64,000 bases of DNA, from contig JASJCQ010000002.1 of NCBI GenBank assembly GCA_030065915.1, positions 1-64,000 on the forward strand, given 5' to 3'. Below, in pieces: positions 33,762 through 43,750 of this stretch (position 1 is the first letter of the stretch; each line of letters opens with the position of its first letter). This stretch comes from Woeseiaceae bacterium (GTDB lineage: Bacteria; Pseudomonadota; Gammaproteobacteria; Steroidobacterales; Woeseiaceae). Below the pieces are notes generated by a model, which saw nothing but the letters and a program-made list of their open reading frames with translations, was not told the origin of the DNA and did not search any database. The position numbers and the translations under genes are program-made.

Positions 33762-35723
33762 CTATGACTGCCTGTGCGCGGATGCGACCGGGGGCAGTGG
33801 GCAGTTCAGAGCGGCACAGACGGTGCGCAGCAGTTCCGCCTCCACCGACGTCGTTTTCCGGTCCTCCTTGACCGTGGCGCTCAGCGAACGAATCAGCAGT
33901 TCCTTGCCGTCGTTGTTCAGTGCGTTAAGCAGCTTCAGGCTCAAGTCCAGTGTCGCAGCCTCGTCATCGTGCGGTGCACCGAGGGTCGCATCCCTGGCCC
34001 AGTTGGGGAGTACCGCGATGCCGGCCGCGAACGCGGCCTCGGCCGCCGCGTCGTCATCTGTGCCATTGCGTGACAGTATGCGCAACAGGTCGAGGACCGC
34101 TCCTCTGACGGCTTTTCTCGAGAGCTTCGACGGGCGCGGTTTAGCGGTTGGGTCGAGGGACTGGTCGAGCCCGTTAATGACGATTGCATAGAAACAGTAC
34201 TCGAACAGGCTTGTCTTGCCGTCCATCGCGATCAGACGGGACAGCAGGTCGACCAGGTACTCGAGTTGCGGCAACGGGCGTTGCTTTAGCGCTGGAAACG
34301 TAATCTCGAGCAGCGGCAACCGGACGTGCCTGCCTGCGGCCTGCATTTCATCGGCCAGCTCCTTGACCCGGTCGGCACGGTCGCGGCCGAGGCGCTCCGC
34401 GACGAGGGCCATTTGCCGGCCTTCGTCGTGCTCATCAATCACCATGGCAATCGTCAACAGGTAGGAATCGTTCGTCGAGTGTGCCGCGGCGTAGAGTGAC
34501 TTTGGCATTGATTCGCGAATGTTCTGCGCGATTTCGACGTGCTCCGGTGTCGGCCGGCCGACGGTCTCGATGATCGGTGTCGGCATGCTCGCGTCCGCCG
34601 TCGCGCTTCCGACGGTTCCGGAAACAGGCGTCGGTACGCCCGTACCCGGCGTAGCGTCGGCGAAACCGGACACGCCTTCGTCGACGCCGGCGGACGCGCG
34701 CTGGCGCGCCTGTGCGTCGACGTTCGGAAACTGCGACGCGTCAAAGCCGGGTTCCAGTGCCTGGATGCGTTCGACAAGCGGGGGATGCGTTGCGAATACG
34801 CTTGCCAGCTTTGCGCCTTCGCCGAACAGCATGTGACTGACTTCCTCCGGATCCTTCGCCGTCAGATACGAGCTGTCGGAGAATCCGCCGATCTTCTTTA
34901 GCGCATTGGCGATGCCGCTGGTCTGGCGGGTGAACTGCACGGCCGCTGCGTCGGCAAGCGACTCACGCTGCCGGGAGACGGCGGCCTTGACGATGCGCGC
35001 GATCAGAACGCCGATACCACCGAGCACCGCGAGACCGAGGCCTATGATCAGGAAAGCCGGCGCGTTTTTGCTTCGACGGGAAGACAGCGCACCATAGCGA
35101 CTGCCGCGCAGGATGATACGGCCGAGTAGCCCGATGACCATGATGCCGTAGAGCACCCCCATCATCCGGATATTGAGGCGCATGTCGCCATTCAGGATAT
35201 GGCTGAACTCGTGCGCAACTACGCCCTGAAGTTCGTCGCGATTCAATCTCTCCAGGGTGCCGCGGGTAACCGCGATGGCAGCATCATTCGTCGTGTAGCC
35301 TGCGGCGAATGCGTTGATGCCACTTTCTTCTTCGAGTATGAATATCTCCGGTGTAGCGACACCTGACGCGATCGACATTTCCTCGACGACGTTCCTGTAC
35401 CGCCGGCGCAGTGGGTCCTGCGTGTCCGGATGGACCGGCACACCGCCCATTGCGATGGCGACCTTGGAGCCGCCGGTCGACAGTGCGGCGGTCTTGATCA
35501 GCGTTGCGCCAATGATGATCGTTGCCGTAATGATGGCAACCGTCACCAGCAGGCCGGTGTTGTCGGTATTCAGCGGTCCGGCTGTTGTATAGCTCGAACC
35601 GGCGACCGCGAGTGCGACGACGAAAGTGACGCCGGCGACGATAATCAGTGTTGCGACAAGGTAAGCGACTACCAGCAGTCGTGTTGCCCGCTTCGCTCTG
35701 TCCTGTGCGTCAAAGAAGTTCAT
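33762..35723 (-). CDS. M48 membrane metallopeptidase with long C-terminal domain
   Basis: 653 residues. Two N-terminal TM helices (about 17-41 and 57-80), then the M48/HtpX catalytic region with H171-E172-F-S-H175 and the second metal glutamate in the following helices (about 220-245, where two more TM segments lie). Beyond residue 330 comes a 320-residue cytoplasm- or periplasm-facing helical region without a known domain, roughly twice the length of HtpX. Located 34 bases from lemA in the same direction; LemA plus M48 is a recurrent pair. Confidence 0.88.
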   Translation of the reverse strand: MNFFDAQDRAKRATRLLVVAYLVATLIIVAGVTFVVALAVAGSSYTTAGPLNTDNTGLLVTVAIITATIIIGATLIKTAALSTGGSKVAIAMGGVPVHPDTQDPLRRRYRNVVEEMSIASGVATPEIFILEEESGINAFAAGYTTNDAAIAVTRGTLERLNRDELQGVVAHEFSHILNGDMRLNIRMMGVLYGIMVIGLLGRIILRGSRYGALSSRRSKNAPAFLIIGLGLAVLGGIGVLIARIVKAAVSRQRESLADAAAVQFTRQTSGIANALKKIGGFSDSSYLTAKDPEEVSHMLFGEGAKLASVFATHPPLVERIQALEPGFDASQFPNVDAQARQRASAGVDEGVSGFADATPGTGVPTPVSGTVGSATADASMPTPIIETVGRPTPEHVEIAQNIRESMPKSLYAAAHSTNDSYLLTIAMVIDEHDEGRQMALVAERLGRDRADRVKELADEMQAAGRHVRLPLLEITFPALKQRPLPQLEYLVDLLSRLIAMDGKTSLFEYCFYAIVINGLDQSLDPTAKPRPSKLSRKAVRGAVLDLLRILSRNGTDDDAAAEAAFAAGIAVLPNWARDATLGAPHDDEAATLDLSLKLLNALNNDGKELLIRSLSATVKEDRKTTSVEAELLRTVCAALNCPLPPVASAHRQS

Positions 35724-35757
35724 CGCTATGACCCGCGGTCAAAGACCGCTTGAGGGC

Positions 35758-36345
35758 TTAGCCGAAAGAAACTTCCGGTACGTCGCGTTTTTCCTCGGAT
35801 TCGATTTCCAGGAAGCTGGCCAATTCGAAGCTGAACATGCCGGCAATGATATTGTTCGGGAAGTTCTCGGCAGTGTTGTTGTAGGACATGACCGAGTCGT
35901 TGAACGCCTGGCGGGCAAAGGCCACCTTGTTCTCTGTGCTCGCGAGTTCTTCCTGGAACTGCATCATGTTCTCGTTTGCTTTCAGATCGGGGTAGGCCTC
36001 GGACAGCGCAAACAGGCGGCCAAGGATGCTGCCAAGCGCGCCTTCCGCCTGGCCCAACTGTTGGATAGCCGCGGCATTAGATGGGTCGGCCTTGGCGGCG
36101 TCGAGGCTGATGACGGCCGTATTCCTTGCCTTGATCACGGCTTCCAGCGTCTCCCGCTCGTGGCTCATGTAGCCTTTCACGGCTTCGACCAGGTTTGGAA
36201 TCAGGTCGTATCGGCGGGTCAATTGAACATCAATCTGGGCGAACGCATTCTTGACGCGGTTCCGCTCATTCACCAAACGGTTATATATACTGACAACCCA
36301 GAAAACGATTGCTGCGATGATCGCGAGGAAAATCAGGAATGACAC
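35758..36345 (-). CDS. LemA-family protein
   Basis: 195 residues. One N-terminal TM helix, then the LemA four-helix region (YNRLVNERNRVKNAFAQIDVQLTRRYDLIPNLVEAVKGYM is the family's signature zone). Start is GTG 36345 with AAAGGAG 11 bases ahead; that RBS falls inside the start region of the divergent apbE. Function of LemA is not established; its pairing with M48 peptidases suggests a membrane adaptor. Confidence 0.93.
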   Translation of the reverse strand: MSFLIFLAIIAAIVFWVVSIYNRLVNERNRVKNAFAQIDVQLTRRYDLIPNLVEAVKGYMSHERETLEAVIKARNTAVISLDAAKADPSNAAAIQQLGQAEGALGSILGRLFALSEAYPDLKANENMMQFQEELASTENKVAFARQAFNDSVMSYNNTAENFPNNIIAGMFSFELASFLEIESEEKRDVPEVSFG

Positions 36346-37409
36346 AGACCCGCTCCTTTATGCGTAACCGGAATAGGAAGCATAGCGTCGCCCGCCAGCT
36401 AACTCTAGTAATCGGGGCTTTTCTTTGTTTTTCAATGGCTAGCCACGCAGAGTGGATTGGTGAATCGCGTCCGCTCATGGGCACGGAAGTCCGAGTTTTC
36501 CTCTGGTACGAAGACCAGGCGGAAGGTGTCGCGCTTGTCGATGCGGCGTTCGGCGAGATCGAGCGTATCAATTCTCTGATGAGTACTTATATAGAGACGA
36601 GCCTGATCTCTGAAGTGAATCGGGATGCGTCCAGTCGGCCGGTCGACGCCGGTGACGAACTGTTTCCGCTGGTGCAAAGGGCCCTCGATATCTCCGTGCT
36701 GACTCACGGTGCTTTCGACATTACGTATGACAGCGTTGGGCAGCACTACGATTTCCGCGAGAGGAAGCGCCCTGACGAGGAGACCGTCGAAATCGAGAAA
36801 GGGCGAATCGATTTTCGCCTGGTCGAGATGGATCCCGAGACCAACACTATTCGTTTCCTCGAAGACGGCGTGCGAATCAATCTCGGTGGTATCGCCAAGG
36901 GCTACGCCGTCGAGCGCGGGGCCGCGATACTCGAAGCCGCCGGTGTCCGTCATGGCATCGTGAGCGCTGGTGGGGACTCACAGCTGATCGGTGATCGCAG
37001 GGGCAGGCCGTGGATGATCGGCATTCGAGATCCGCGGGAAGATGGCCAGGTCGCGATTTCAATTCCACTCGAAGGCGAGGCGGTTTCAACGTCGGGTGAC
37101 TACGAGCGCTATTTCGACGAAGACGGCATTCGCTATCACCACATCCTGTCGCCGGATTCCGGTGCACCGGCAGCAGGGGTCCACAGCGCGACGGTTTTCG
37201 GTCCGGATGCGGTCATGACAGACGCTCTGTCGACGTCGGTGTTCGTCATGGGTGTCGATGAGGGCCTCAAGTTGATCGCTTGTCTGCCGGACTACGAGAG
37301 CATCGTTATCGACAGTGGCGGCAAGATCTACTACTCCAACGGACTCGAGCCTCCCGGCGCGTCGTTGCATGATCAGCCGGTCGACGAACCCGTGCCTGGC
37401 ACCTGCTGA
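36339..37409 (+). CDS. apbE: FAD:protein FMN transferase (ApbE family)
   Basis: 356 residues. Transfers FMN from FAD to a Thr in target proteins (Na+-NQR, RNF and other flavoproteins) in the periplasm. A signal peptide ends at SHA-EW (about residue 37). Family motifs: RPLMGTEV, the helix with FGEIERIN, FDITYDSVGQ, INLGGIAKGYAVERG, VSAGGDSQLIG and HHILSPDSG. The ATG 36339 has GAGGAAA at 36325-36331, and this start overlaps the GTG start of divergent lemA by 7 bases; a second ATG at 36360 is an alternative. No nqr or rnf gene is in the window. Confidence 0.92.
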   Translation: MTQTRSFMRNRNRKHSVARQLTLVIGAFLCFSMASHAEWIGESRPLMGTEVRVFLWYEDQAEGVALVDAAFGEIERINSLMSTYIETSLISEVNRDASSRPVDAGDELFPLVQRALDISVLTHGAFDITYDSVGQHYDFRERKRPDEETVEIEKGRIDFRLVEMDPETNTIRFLEDGVRINLGGIAKGYAVERGAAILEAAGVRHGIVSAGGDSQLIGDRRGRPWMIGIRDPREDGQVAISIPLEGEAVSTSGDYERYFDEDGIRYHHILSPDSGAPAAGVHSATVFGPDAVMTDALSTSVFVMGVDEGLKLIACLPDYESIVIDSGGKIYYSNGLEPPGASLHDQPVDEPVPGTC

Positions 37410-37926
37410 CGTCATTCAGCCCTGCAGCACGCGTTTTCGGGGACCGCCGGCGGGCGGAGCAGGCCAGGGTTTGAACCGTCAAAAAGCCACTCCCGAGCGC
37501 TTCTGCATCGCGTCACAAAAGTCGCATCTGTCGCCAAAATACGACGAATTTTCACTTTAAATTCATATTGATACGCCTATCATAGATTGTCCGTTCAGGC
37601 AGGTGCGGAGTCGCCGCCCGGCGGCCCGGAACATGGCGTTTAGCCTTTCGTGAAATTCTGGGAAAGACAGAAACTTAACTTAATCTTCTGAGAGCAGGTC
37701 GAGCTTCTGTCCACCGGTGGGATTGCGCAATCGGGCTGCCGGAGGCCATTCGAGACGCGGACTTCCCCGGATTTATGTTTAGACGATTGCAGGCATTTGT
37801 GACGATAGTCACGGCTCGAAAGGCGCGTCGCTGTCACCATCGCGGGGTGGCTATTGGCCCTCATGGAGGCAGCGGGTGCAGAACCGCAGGGATGGGTCTG
37901 CTCGCAACAATCAAAAGGATGGGATG
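37410..37926. other. 517-base intergenic region upstream of the TlpA-TonB operon
   Basis: No gene. It is AT-rich in the middle (about 37540-37600, containing TATCAT at 37577-37582, a possible -10) and holds a CRP-like palindrome listed separately. Its length suggests a long regulated leader for the downstream operon. I looked for known riboswitch cores (c-di-GMP, cobalamin, thiamine, glycine) and could not match one. Confidence 0.5.
37798..37813. promoter_or_regulatory. CRP/FNR-like palindrome
   Basis: TGTGA-CGATAG-TCACG fits the CRP/Vfr consensus TGTGA-N6-TCACA at 9 of 10 half-site bases, about 110 bases before the TlpA-like gene. A single site by eye; binding is inferred only. Confidence 0.35.
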
Positions 37927-38424
37927 ATGAAAATGAGAAAAGCACTGATGGGTATCGGCCTTTCAATTATTGCCGCGTCTGGCCTCGCGGTAGCCGATAT
38001 GACCGGCAGGGAAGCACCTGACTTCGCGCTGAAGAGTTCAACCGGTGAGAACCTGCGGCTTTCGGAGTACCGGGGCGATGTTGTCATGGTCAACTTCTGG
38101 GCCACCTGGTGCGGGCCGTGCCGTCAGGAGATGCCGCTACTCGAAGAACTGTTTTCTCGTTACGAGCGTGTCGGATTCACACTGCTCGGCGTCAATATCG
38201 ATGACGATCCGCGTCGCGCCGTGGCTATGGCACAGGAGCTGGGCGTGACCTTCCCGGTTGTCTTCGACAACACCAAGGAAGTCAGCAAGCTTTACGACGT
38301 GAACGCGATGCCCGTCACGGTCCTCGTCGACAAGGAGGGCCGGGTTCGGCACGTGCATCACGGGTACAAGCCCGGCTACGAAGAAAAGTACTTGAACGAG
38401 GTTCGCGCCCTGTTGCGCGAGTGA
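37927..38424 (+). CDS. TlpA/ResA-like thioredoxin-fold protein
   Basis: 165 residues from the ATG at 37927 behind AAAAGGA (an ATG 3 bases earlier is equally possible). Signal peptide to about residue 23, then the thioredoxin fold with W61-C62-G-P-C65, and the cis-proline in NAMPVT. Exported disulphide reductase/redox sensor. It starts the operon of TPR proteins, TolQ, ExbD and a TonB-like protein, separated from the next gene by 65 bases; it may keep cysteines of the envelope assembly reduced, though few of the partners have conserved cysteines. Confidence 0.88.
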   Translation: MKMRKALMGIGLSIIAASGLAVADMTGREAPDFALKSSTGENLRLSEYRGDVVMVNFWATWCGPCRQEMPLLEELFSRYERVGFTLLGVNIDDDPRRAVAMAQELGVTFPVVFDNTKEVSKLYDVNAMPVTVLVDKEGRVRHVHHGYKPGYEEKYLNEVRALLRE

Positions 38425-38489
38425 TCCCGGGTTAGTCACTACGACGGGCATCGACAAGTTTCGGTCCCGCACCAGTCTGGAGAACAGCT

Positions 38490-39083
38490 GTGTTAATCAA
38501 ACGATCAATCCCCTTACTGCTCACCGCGCTCCTCGCATTCAGCGCAACAGCGCAGGATGACATGAGCCAGGACGACGCCATGTTGCTGTCGGAGGTCGTC
38601 GCCAGCGATGATGCCGCAGCGGCGTCCAAGGACCGGTTCCGGGAGCTCGATAAGGACGTTCAGTCTCTGAAGAAGGAAGTCCTGGACCTGAACCGGGATC
38701 TCTTCCTGCTGGAAGAGGAACTGCTGTTCCCAGCCAACTCCCAGGTGGCGTTCTTCATCTCCATGGATGTAGGCGAGTACTTCGCGCTCGACTCGGTGAG
38801 CCTCAAAATCAACGGCAAGGAAGTCGCGAACTACCTGTACACAAACCGGGAAGTCGATGCGTTGCTGCGTGGCGGCGTACACCGAATGCACATGGCGAAC
38901 CTGAAGACCGGCGATCACGAGCTCGTTGCAGTCTTCACCGGCAAAGGGCCGCATTCGAGAGACTACCGGCGGGGTGCGACGCTCGAGTTCAGCAAAGGCA
39001 TCGGCGCCAAGTACATGGAGCTCGAGATTACCGATCGAGTGAAGAAGCAACAGCCCGAGTTTGAAATCAAGGAATGGGAGTAG
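38490..39083 (+). CDS. exported coiled-coil / beta domain protein of unknown family
   Basis: 197 residues, GTG start with a GGAG site 7 bases ahead. Signal peptide ends at TAQ (about 22). Residues 45-85 form a coiled coil (DKDVQSLKKEVLDLNRDLFLL), and 90-180 a beta-rich region (VAFFISMDVGEYFALDSVSLKINGKEV and LYTNREVDALLRGGVHRMHMANLKTGDHELV). The pattern resembles an Ig-like or PEGA-like exported module. Genome annotations sometimes mislabel it as a regulator; there is no DNA-binding motif. Three bases from the next gene. Confidence 0.75.
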   Translation: MLIKRSIPLLLTALLAFSATAQDDMSQDDAMLLSEVVASDDAAAASKDRFRELDKDVQSLKKEVLDLNRDLFLLEEELLFPANSQVAFFISMDVGEYFALDSVSLKINGKEVANYLYTNREVDALLRGGVHRMHMANLKTGDHELVAVFTGKGPHSRDYRRGATLEFSKGIGAKYMELEITDRVKKQQPEFEIKEWE

Positions 39084-39086
39084 TCC

Positions 39087-40946
39087 TTGCTTCGAACGCT
39101 CCTCATCGCTGCTAGCGCATCCGCGTTGATGTCCACTGCGGCACCTGCCGCAGCGAAGGACCGCGAGCCGATTACTGTGCAGGATGCGCAGTACGGCGAA
39201 GTCCTGTTTCACTTTTACCAGGAAGACTATTTCCCGGCGATCGTGAAACTGCTTGCCGCGCAGGATCGTACACAACTCAGCAATCACGAGGATGACGCCG
39301 AGTTGCTGCTGGGAGGCATGTACCTGTCCTACGGCCATCACCTCGAAGCCTCACAGATATTCGAGCGCCTGCTGGCCGATAACGTCGACCGGGACGTCAG
39401 GGACCGGACGTGGTTCTTCCTGGCGAAGATATGGCACCAGCGCGGCTACTTCGACAAGTCGCAGGATGCGCTCGGACGGATTGAAGGCAAGTTGCCGAAG
39501 AACCTCGAGCGCGAAGCCAAGATGCTGAGTGCGCAAATACTGATTGATAAGGGCGACTTCGACGGCGCTGTTGCGCAGTTGCAGAACTGGAAAGGCCGCA
39601 CCGAGTGGGCCAGCTACGCGAGATTCAACCTGGGCGTCGCGCTGGTTCGAAGCGGCAGGACGGATGAGGCCCGCCGGATTCTCGAGCAGCTCGGCGAGAT
39701 GGATCCGTTTAACGAGGAGCTGACGTCGCTGCGAGACAAGGCCAACCTCGCGCTGGGCTACGCCTTACTGCAAGACGGCGATCCGCAGGCGGCCAAACTG
39801 CCTCTGCAGCGTGTCCGGCTGGAAGGACCGTTCTCCAATAAAGCGCTGCTCGGCGTCGGCTGGGCCGATGCCGAACAGCAGAGTTACCAGAGGGCGCTCG
39901 TACCCTGGATGGAGCTGCGCGGACGCGACCTGCTGGACCCTGCGGTGCAGGAGTCGATGCTCGCGATACCCTATGCGCTCGCACAACTCGATTCCATCAG
40001 CCAGGCGGCTGATCACTACCTGAACGCCGTCGAAGCCTTCTACGAAGAAACGAATCGCATCGACAAGACGATCAATCATATCGAGTCGGGCGAGTTCTTC
40101 GATGCGTTCGTCGAGGATGGCCCGCTGGACAGCACCGGTTGGTACTGGCGGCTGCAGGAATTGCCGGACGGCCCTGAGGCACGCTACCTGTATCACCTGC
40201 TGTCAACGCATGAGTTCCAGGAAGGCCTCAAAAACTATCGTGATCTGAGCTACCTGTACCGCAACCTCGACGGCTGGGAGCAGAACGTCAACGTCTACGC
40301 AAACATGCTGGAGACACGCCGGATCGCGTTCGAGGAGCGTTTGCCGCGAACGCAGGACTCGCTGGCTCGAGCCGATATCGATGAGCTGGTCGGTCGTAAG
40401 CTGGAATTCGACTCGCTGCTGAACAACATCGAACAGAGTAACGACTGGCTCGCGCTGGCGAACCGCTCCGAGTTCGAGATGTGGGGCGAGATCACCGGCT
40501 TCGAGCAGACCCCGGCGCTGCAGGCGAATATTCCCGAAGCTGCAGAGACGCGAGACAAGATCGCGCTGCTGAAAGGGGTCTTGCAGTGGCAGCTCGAAAA
40601 AGAATTCAAGGACCGGCTCTGGCGAATCCGCCGTGATCTGCGTGAGACCGGCGAGGCGCTGGTCGAGACGCAGCGCGCCCGGCGAAAAGTCGATGAGTCG
40701 ATTCGTCAGCAGCCTCTCGAATTCCAAGCATTCGGTGACAGAGTCTATGGGCTGGAGCCGCGCATCCGTGGCATGAAGACGCGTATCGCTGACGCGATGG
40801 CGGAACAGCGCGCGTTCCTTCAGTCGATTGCTGTCGGAGAGTTGCAGGCACAGAAAGAGCGCCTCGATATTTACACGGTCCAGGCGCGATTCGCACTGGC
40901 AGCCATTTACGATCGTGCTGCCACGGTCGGGGAGAATCAGCCGTGA
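39087..40946 (+). CDS. exported TPR protein
   Basis: 619 residues from TTG 39087 (GGAG 8 bases ahead). Signal peptide ends at about residue 24. The chain is almost wholly helical with TPR-like repeats: EVLFHFYQEDYFPAIVKLLAAQD, LLGGMYLSYGHHLEASQIFERLL, RGYFDKSQDALGRIEGKLP, and later long coiled helices (LAALQKERLDIYTVQARFALAAIYDRA). Scaffold role in the periplasm is inferred. Its stop overlaps the next gene by 4 bases. Confidence 0.82.
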   Translation: MLRTLLIAASASALMSTAAPAAAKDREPITVQDAQYGEVLFHFYQEDYFPAIVKLLAAQDRTQLSNHEDDAELLLGGMYLSYGHHLEASQIFERLLADNVDRDVRDRTWFFLAKIWHQRGYFDKSQDALGRIEGKLPKNLEREAKMLSAQILIDKGDFDGAVAQLQNWKGRTEWASYARFNLGVALVRSGRTDEARRILEQLGEMDPFNEELTSLRDKANLALGYALLQDGDPQAAKLPLQRVRLEGPFSNKALLGVGWADAEQQSYQRALVPWMELRGRDLLDPAVQESMLAIPYALAQLDSISQAADHYLNAVEAFYEETNRIDKTINHIESGEFFDAFVEDGPLDSTGWYWRLQELPDGPEARYLYHLLSTHEFQEGLKNYRDLSYLYRNLDGWEQNVNVYANMLETRRIAFEERLPRTQDSLARADIDELVGRKLEFDSLLNNIEQSNDWLALANRSEFEMWGEITGFEQTPALQANIPEAAETRDKIALLKGVLQWQLEKEFKDRLWRIRRDLRETGEALVETQRARRKVDESIRQQPLEFQAFGDRVYGLEPRIRGMKTRIADAMAEQRAFLQSIAVGELQAQKERLDIYTVQARFALAAIYDRAATVGENQP

Positions 40947-43750
40947 TCGCGTTGCGCTGCCTCCCGTTGCTGCTGCTTTTTGCCGTCTTCGTTGCGCACG
41001 CCGACGTCAAGAAGAAAGACACGATCGCGAGCCTCGAGAAGAAAAGCGTCGAGGTGCGGCCTGGCAAGGTTATCGTCCGCAGTTCCGATCTCGCGAGGGA
41101 CAGCTACCGGGCGTTTCTCGACCTGGTGTCCGATGATCCGATATTGCGAGCCGAGGCCATGCGACGTCTCGGTGACCTCGAACTCGAGGCGACGGAAGTG
41201 CAGCAGCTGCAGGACAACGTCGACGCGCTCGAGTCGGCGAGCTACGACAACGCCGTTAGCCTGTACCAGAAACTGCTGGAAGCCTACCCCGACTATCGCC
41301 GCAACGACACGGTGCTGTACCAGTTGGCGCGCGCGTACGAGATTGGCGGTCGTACCGATGAGGCGTTGCAGGTGCTCAATGAGCTGGTCAGTCGCTTCCC
41401 GGACACGCCGCTGCTGGACGAAGTTCAGTTCCGTCGTGGTGAGATGCTGTTTTTGCGCAAGAACTACAACGATGCCGAGCTCGCCTACCGAGACGTCGTT
41501 AGCTACGGCGAAGAATCGCGCTTCTACGAACAGTCGCTGTACAAGCTCGGCTGGTCACAGTTCAAACTCGCCTGGCACGAAGATAGTCTGCAGCCGTTCT
41601 TCGAGCTTCTCGATCGCAAGGTCGGCGGCATAGAGATTGCCGACGGAGACCAGCGCCTGGCGGCTCTCTCCCGTGGCGAGAAAGAACTTGTGGAAGACAC
41701 GTTTCGCGTGCTCAGCATCAGCTTCTCTTACATGGAAGGCGCCGATAGCATCACGGAGTTCCTGAATGCACGGAATCGCCCGACTTACAGTCACGTCATT
41801 TACCGGAACTTAGGCGACCTGTACCTGAGCAAGGAGCGCTTTGTCGATGCGGCCGAGGCCTACCAGGCGTTCGGCGAGATCGACCCGAATCATCCGAAAG
41901 CGCCGTTGATGCAGGTCGAGGTCATCGAGGCGTACAAGCTCGGTGGCTTCCCAAGCCTGGTGCTGGACGGCAAGAAGGCTTTCGTCGAGCGGTACGGCAT
42001 GGACCAGCAGTTCTGGGTGCATAACTCGCGTGAGGACAACAAGGCCGTCGCGGCGCATCTGAAAGACAACCTGAACGACCTGGCCCAGTATTTCCACGCT
42101 GAGGCGCAGGAAAAAGGTGAGCGCAGCGATTACGTGGAAGCGGCCCGTTGGTACCGCAAATACCTGGCGTACTTCCCGGGCGAACCCGATACGGCAAACA
42201 CCAACTTCCTGCTGGCCGAGATTCTCTTCGAGAGCGAGGATTTCGCGTCGGCCACGGCCGAGTATGAACGCACGGCTTACGACTATGAGCGACACGAGAA
42301 GTCAGCGGAAGCGGCTTACGCGGCGATTGTCTCGTACAAGGCTCACGAAGCGGAGCTCGAAGGCGAGGCCCGGGTCGCGTGGCACCAGCAGTACCTCGAC
42401 AGTGGCCTGCGGTTTGCGGACACCTACCCGGAGCATCCGGAATCCGGCGCGGTACTGACAGCGGTCGCCGAAGACCTGTTCGAACAGGAACAGTTTGATC
42501 TCGCGATTGCCGTCGGCCAGCTCGTCGTCGGCAAGCAGCCGGCGGTCAAGCCTGAGCTGGCTCGCACGGCCTGGACCGTCATCGCCCACTCACAGTTTGA
42601 CCTGATGCAGTTCGCCGAGGCGGAGAGCGCCTACTACAGCCTGCGTTCATTTACGCCGGTCGATGACGCGACCGCGCAACAGGACATCAAGGACAGGATC
42701 GCCTCGTCGATCTACAAACAGGGCGAGATCGCACGCAATGCGGGTGACCTTGAGTCTGCCGTCGCGAACTTCATGCGCCTCGGCCAGGCCGTGCCCGATT
42801 CGGATATTCGTGCGACGGCTGAGTACGACGCTGCTGCCGCGCTGATCAACATGCAGGCCTGGGATCGGGCATCGTCCGTACTCGAACAGTATCGAGCGGA
42901 CTACCCGGACAGCGAGTTCGCCGACGACGTCACGCAAAAACTGGCCGTGACCTACATGGAGTCCGGCAATGGCGCCAAGGCCGCCGAGGAGTTCGAGCGG
43001 ATCGCAGTTGCCGAGACGAGCACTCCCGACGTGCAGCGTGAGGCGCTGTGGAAAGCGGCGGAGTTGTACGAAACCGCGGCCGCCGTCAACGACGAGAAGC
43101 GCCTGCTTAATGCAATCATCCAGCGTTTCCCGAACCCGATTTCCGAATCGATCGAGGCCCGCTTCAGGTTACTTCAGATCGCCGAGGCGTCCGGTAACCA
43201 GGCAGAGCGCATGGCGATTCTCGAGAACATCGTCGACGTCGATAAACGGGCCGGCGTCCAGCGCACGGATCGTACTCGTTACCTGGCGGCCAAGGCTTCG
43301 ATCGAACTCGCCGAACCGGTTCGCAAGAAGTTCGAGGTCGTCAAATTCACCCAACCGCTGGCGGACAGCCTGAAGCTGAAGCGGGCGCTGATGGAAGACG
43401 TCATCAAGGTGTACACCGACGCTGCTGACTACGGCGTTGCCGAGGTGACGACCGCTGCCACGTTCCAGCTTGGGCAGGTGTACGAGGTATTCAGCTCGGA
43501 CCTGATGGACTCGGAACGTCCGGCGAATCTCGATGAGCTCGCACTCGAAGAGTACGAATTACTCCTCGAAGAACAGGCCTATCCCTTCGAGGAAAAGGCG
43601 ATCGATCTGTACAAAGCAAACGCCGACCGGGCCCCCGATGGCGTCTACGACGAGTGGGTGCAGAAAAGTTTTGAGCGGCTGGCCGGACTGATGCCTGCAC
43701 GCTATGCGAAATCGGAGCGCATCGAAGATGTCGTTACAACACTTTACTAG
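40943..43750 (+). CDS. large exported TPR protein
   Basis: 935 residues from GTG 40943 (GTGA overlap with the previous stop). Signal peptide to about residue 20 (AHA-DV). At least ten TPR-like helical hairpins across residues 80-800 (for example YQKLLEAYPDYRRNDTVLYQLARAYEIGGRTDEA and AAEAYQAFGEIDPNHPKAPLMQVEVIEAY). The C-terminal 130 residues lack repeats. Such long TPR chains are known from Agl/Tgl-type gliding and TonB-like motor systems as periplasmic frames. The 3' end overlaps the next lipoprotein gene by 23 bases. Confidence 0.83.
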   Translation: MIALRCLPLLLLFAVFVAHADVKKKDTIASLEKKSVEVRPGKVIVRSSDLARDSYRAFLDLVSDDPILRAEAMRRLGDLELEATEVQQLQDNVDALESASYDNAVSLYQKLLEAYPDYRRNDTVLYQLARAYEIGGRTDEALQVLNELVSRFPDTPLLDEVQFRRGEMLFLRKNYNDAELAYRDVVSYGEESRFYEQSLYKLGWSQFKLAWHEDSLQPFFELLDRKVGGIEIADGDQRLAALSRGEKELVEDTFRVLSISFSYMEGADSITEFLNARNRPTYSHVIYRNLGDLYLSKERFVDAAEAYQAFGEIDPNHPKAPLMQVEVIEAYKLGGFPSLVLDGKKAFVERYGMDQQFWVHNSREDNKAVAAHLKDNLNDLAQYFHAEAQEKGERSDYVEAARWYRKYLAYFPGEPDTANTNFLLAEILFESEDFASATAEYERTAYDYERHEKSAEAAYAAIVSYKAHEAELEGEARVAWHQQYLDSGLRFADTYPEHPESGAVLTAVAEDLFEQEQFDLAIAVGQLVVGKQPAVKPELARTAWTVIAHSQFDLMQFAEAESAYYSLRSFTPVDDATAQQDIKDRIASSIYKQGEIARNAGDLESAVANFMRLGQAVPDSDIRATAEYDAAAALINMQAWDRASSVLEQYRADYPDSEFADDVTQKLAVTYMESGNGAKAAEEFERIAVAETSTPDVQREALWKAAELYETAAAVNDEKRLLNAIIQRFPNPISESIEARFRLLQIAEASGNQAERMAILENIVDVDKRAGVQRTDRTRYLAAKASIELAEPVRKKFEVVKFTQPLADSLKLKRALMEDVIKVYTDAADYGVAEVTTAATFQLGQVYEVFSSDLMDSERPANLDELALEEYELLLEEQAYPFEEKAIDLYKANADRAPDGVYDEWVQKSFERLAGLMPARYAKSERIEDVVTTLY

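Noticed and set aside
37410-37926. Riboswitch in the long leader
   Set aside because: No match by eye to c-di-GMP, TPP, cobalamin or glycine cores; only an intergenic entry and a CRP-like site are reported.
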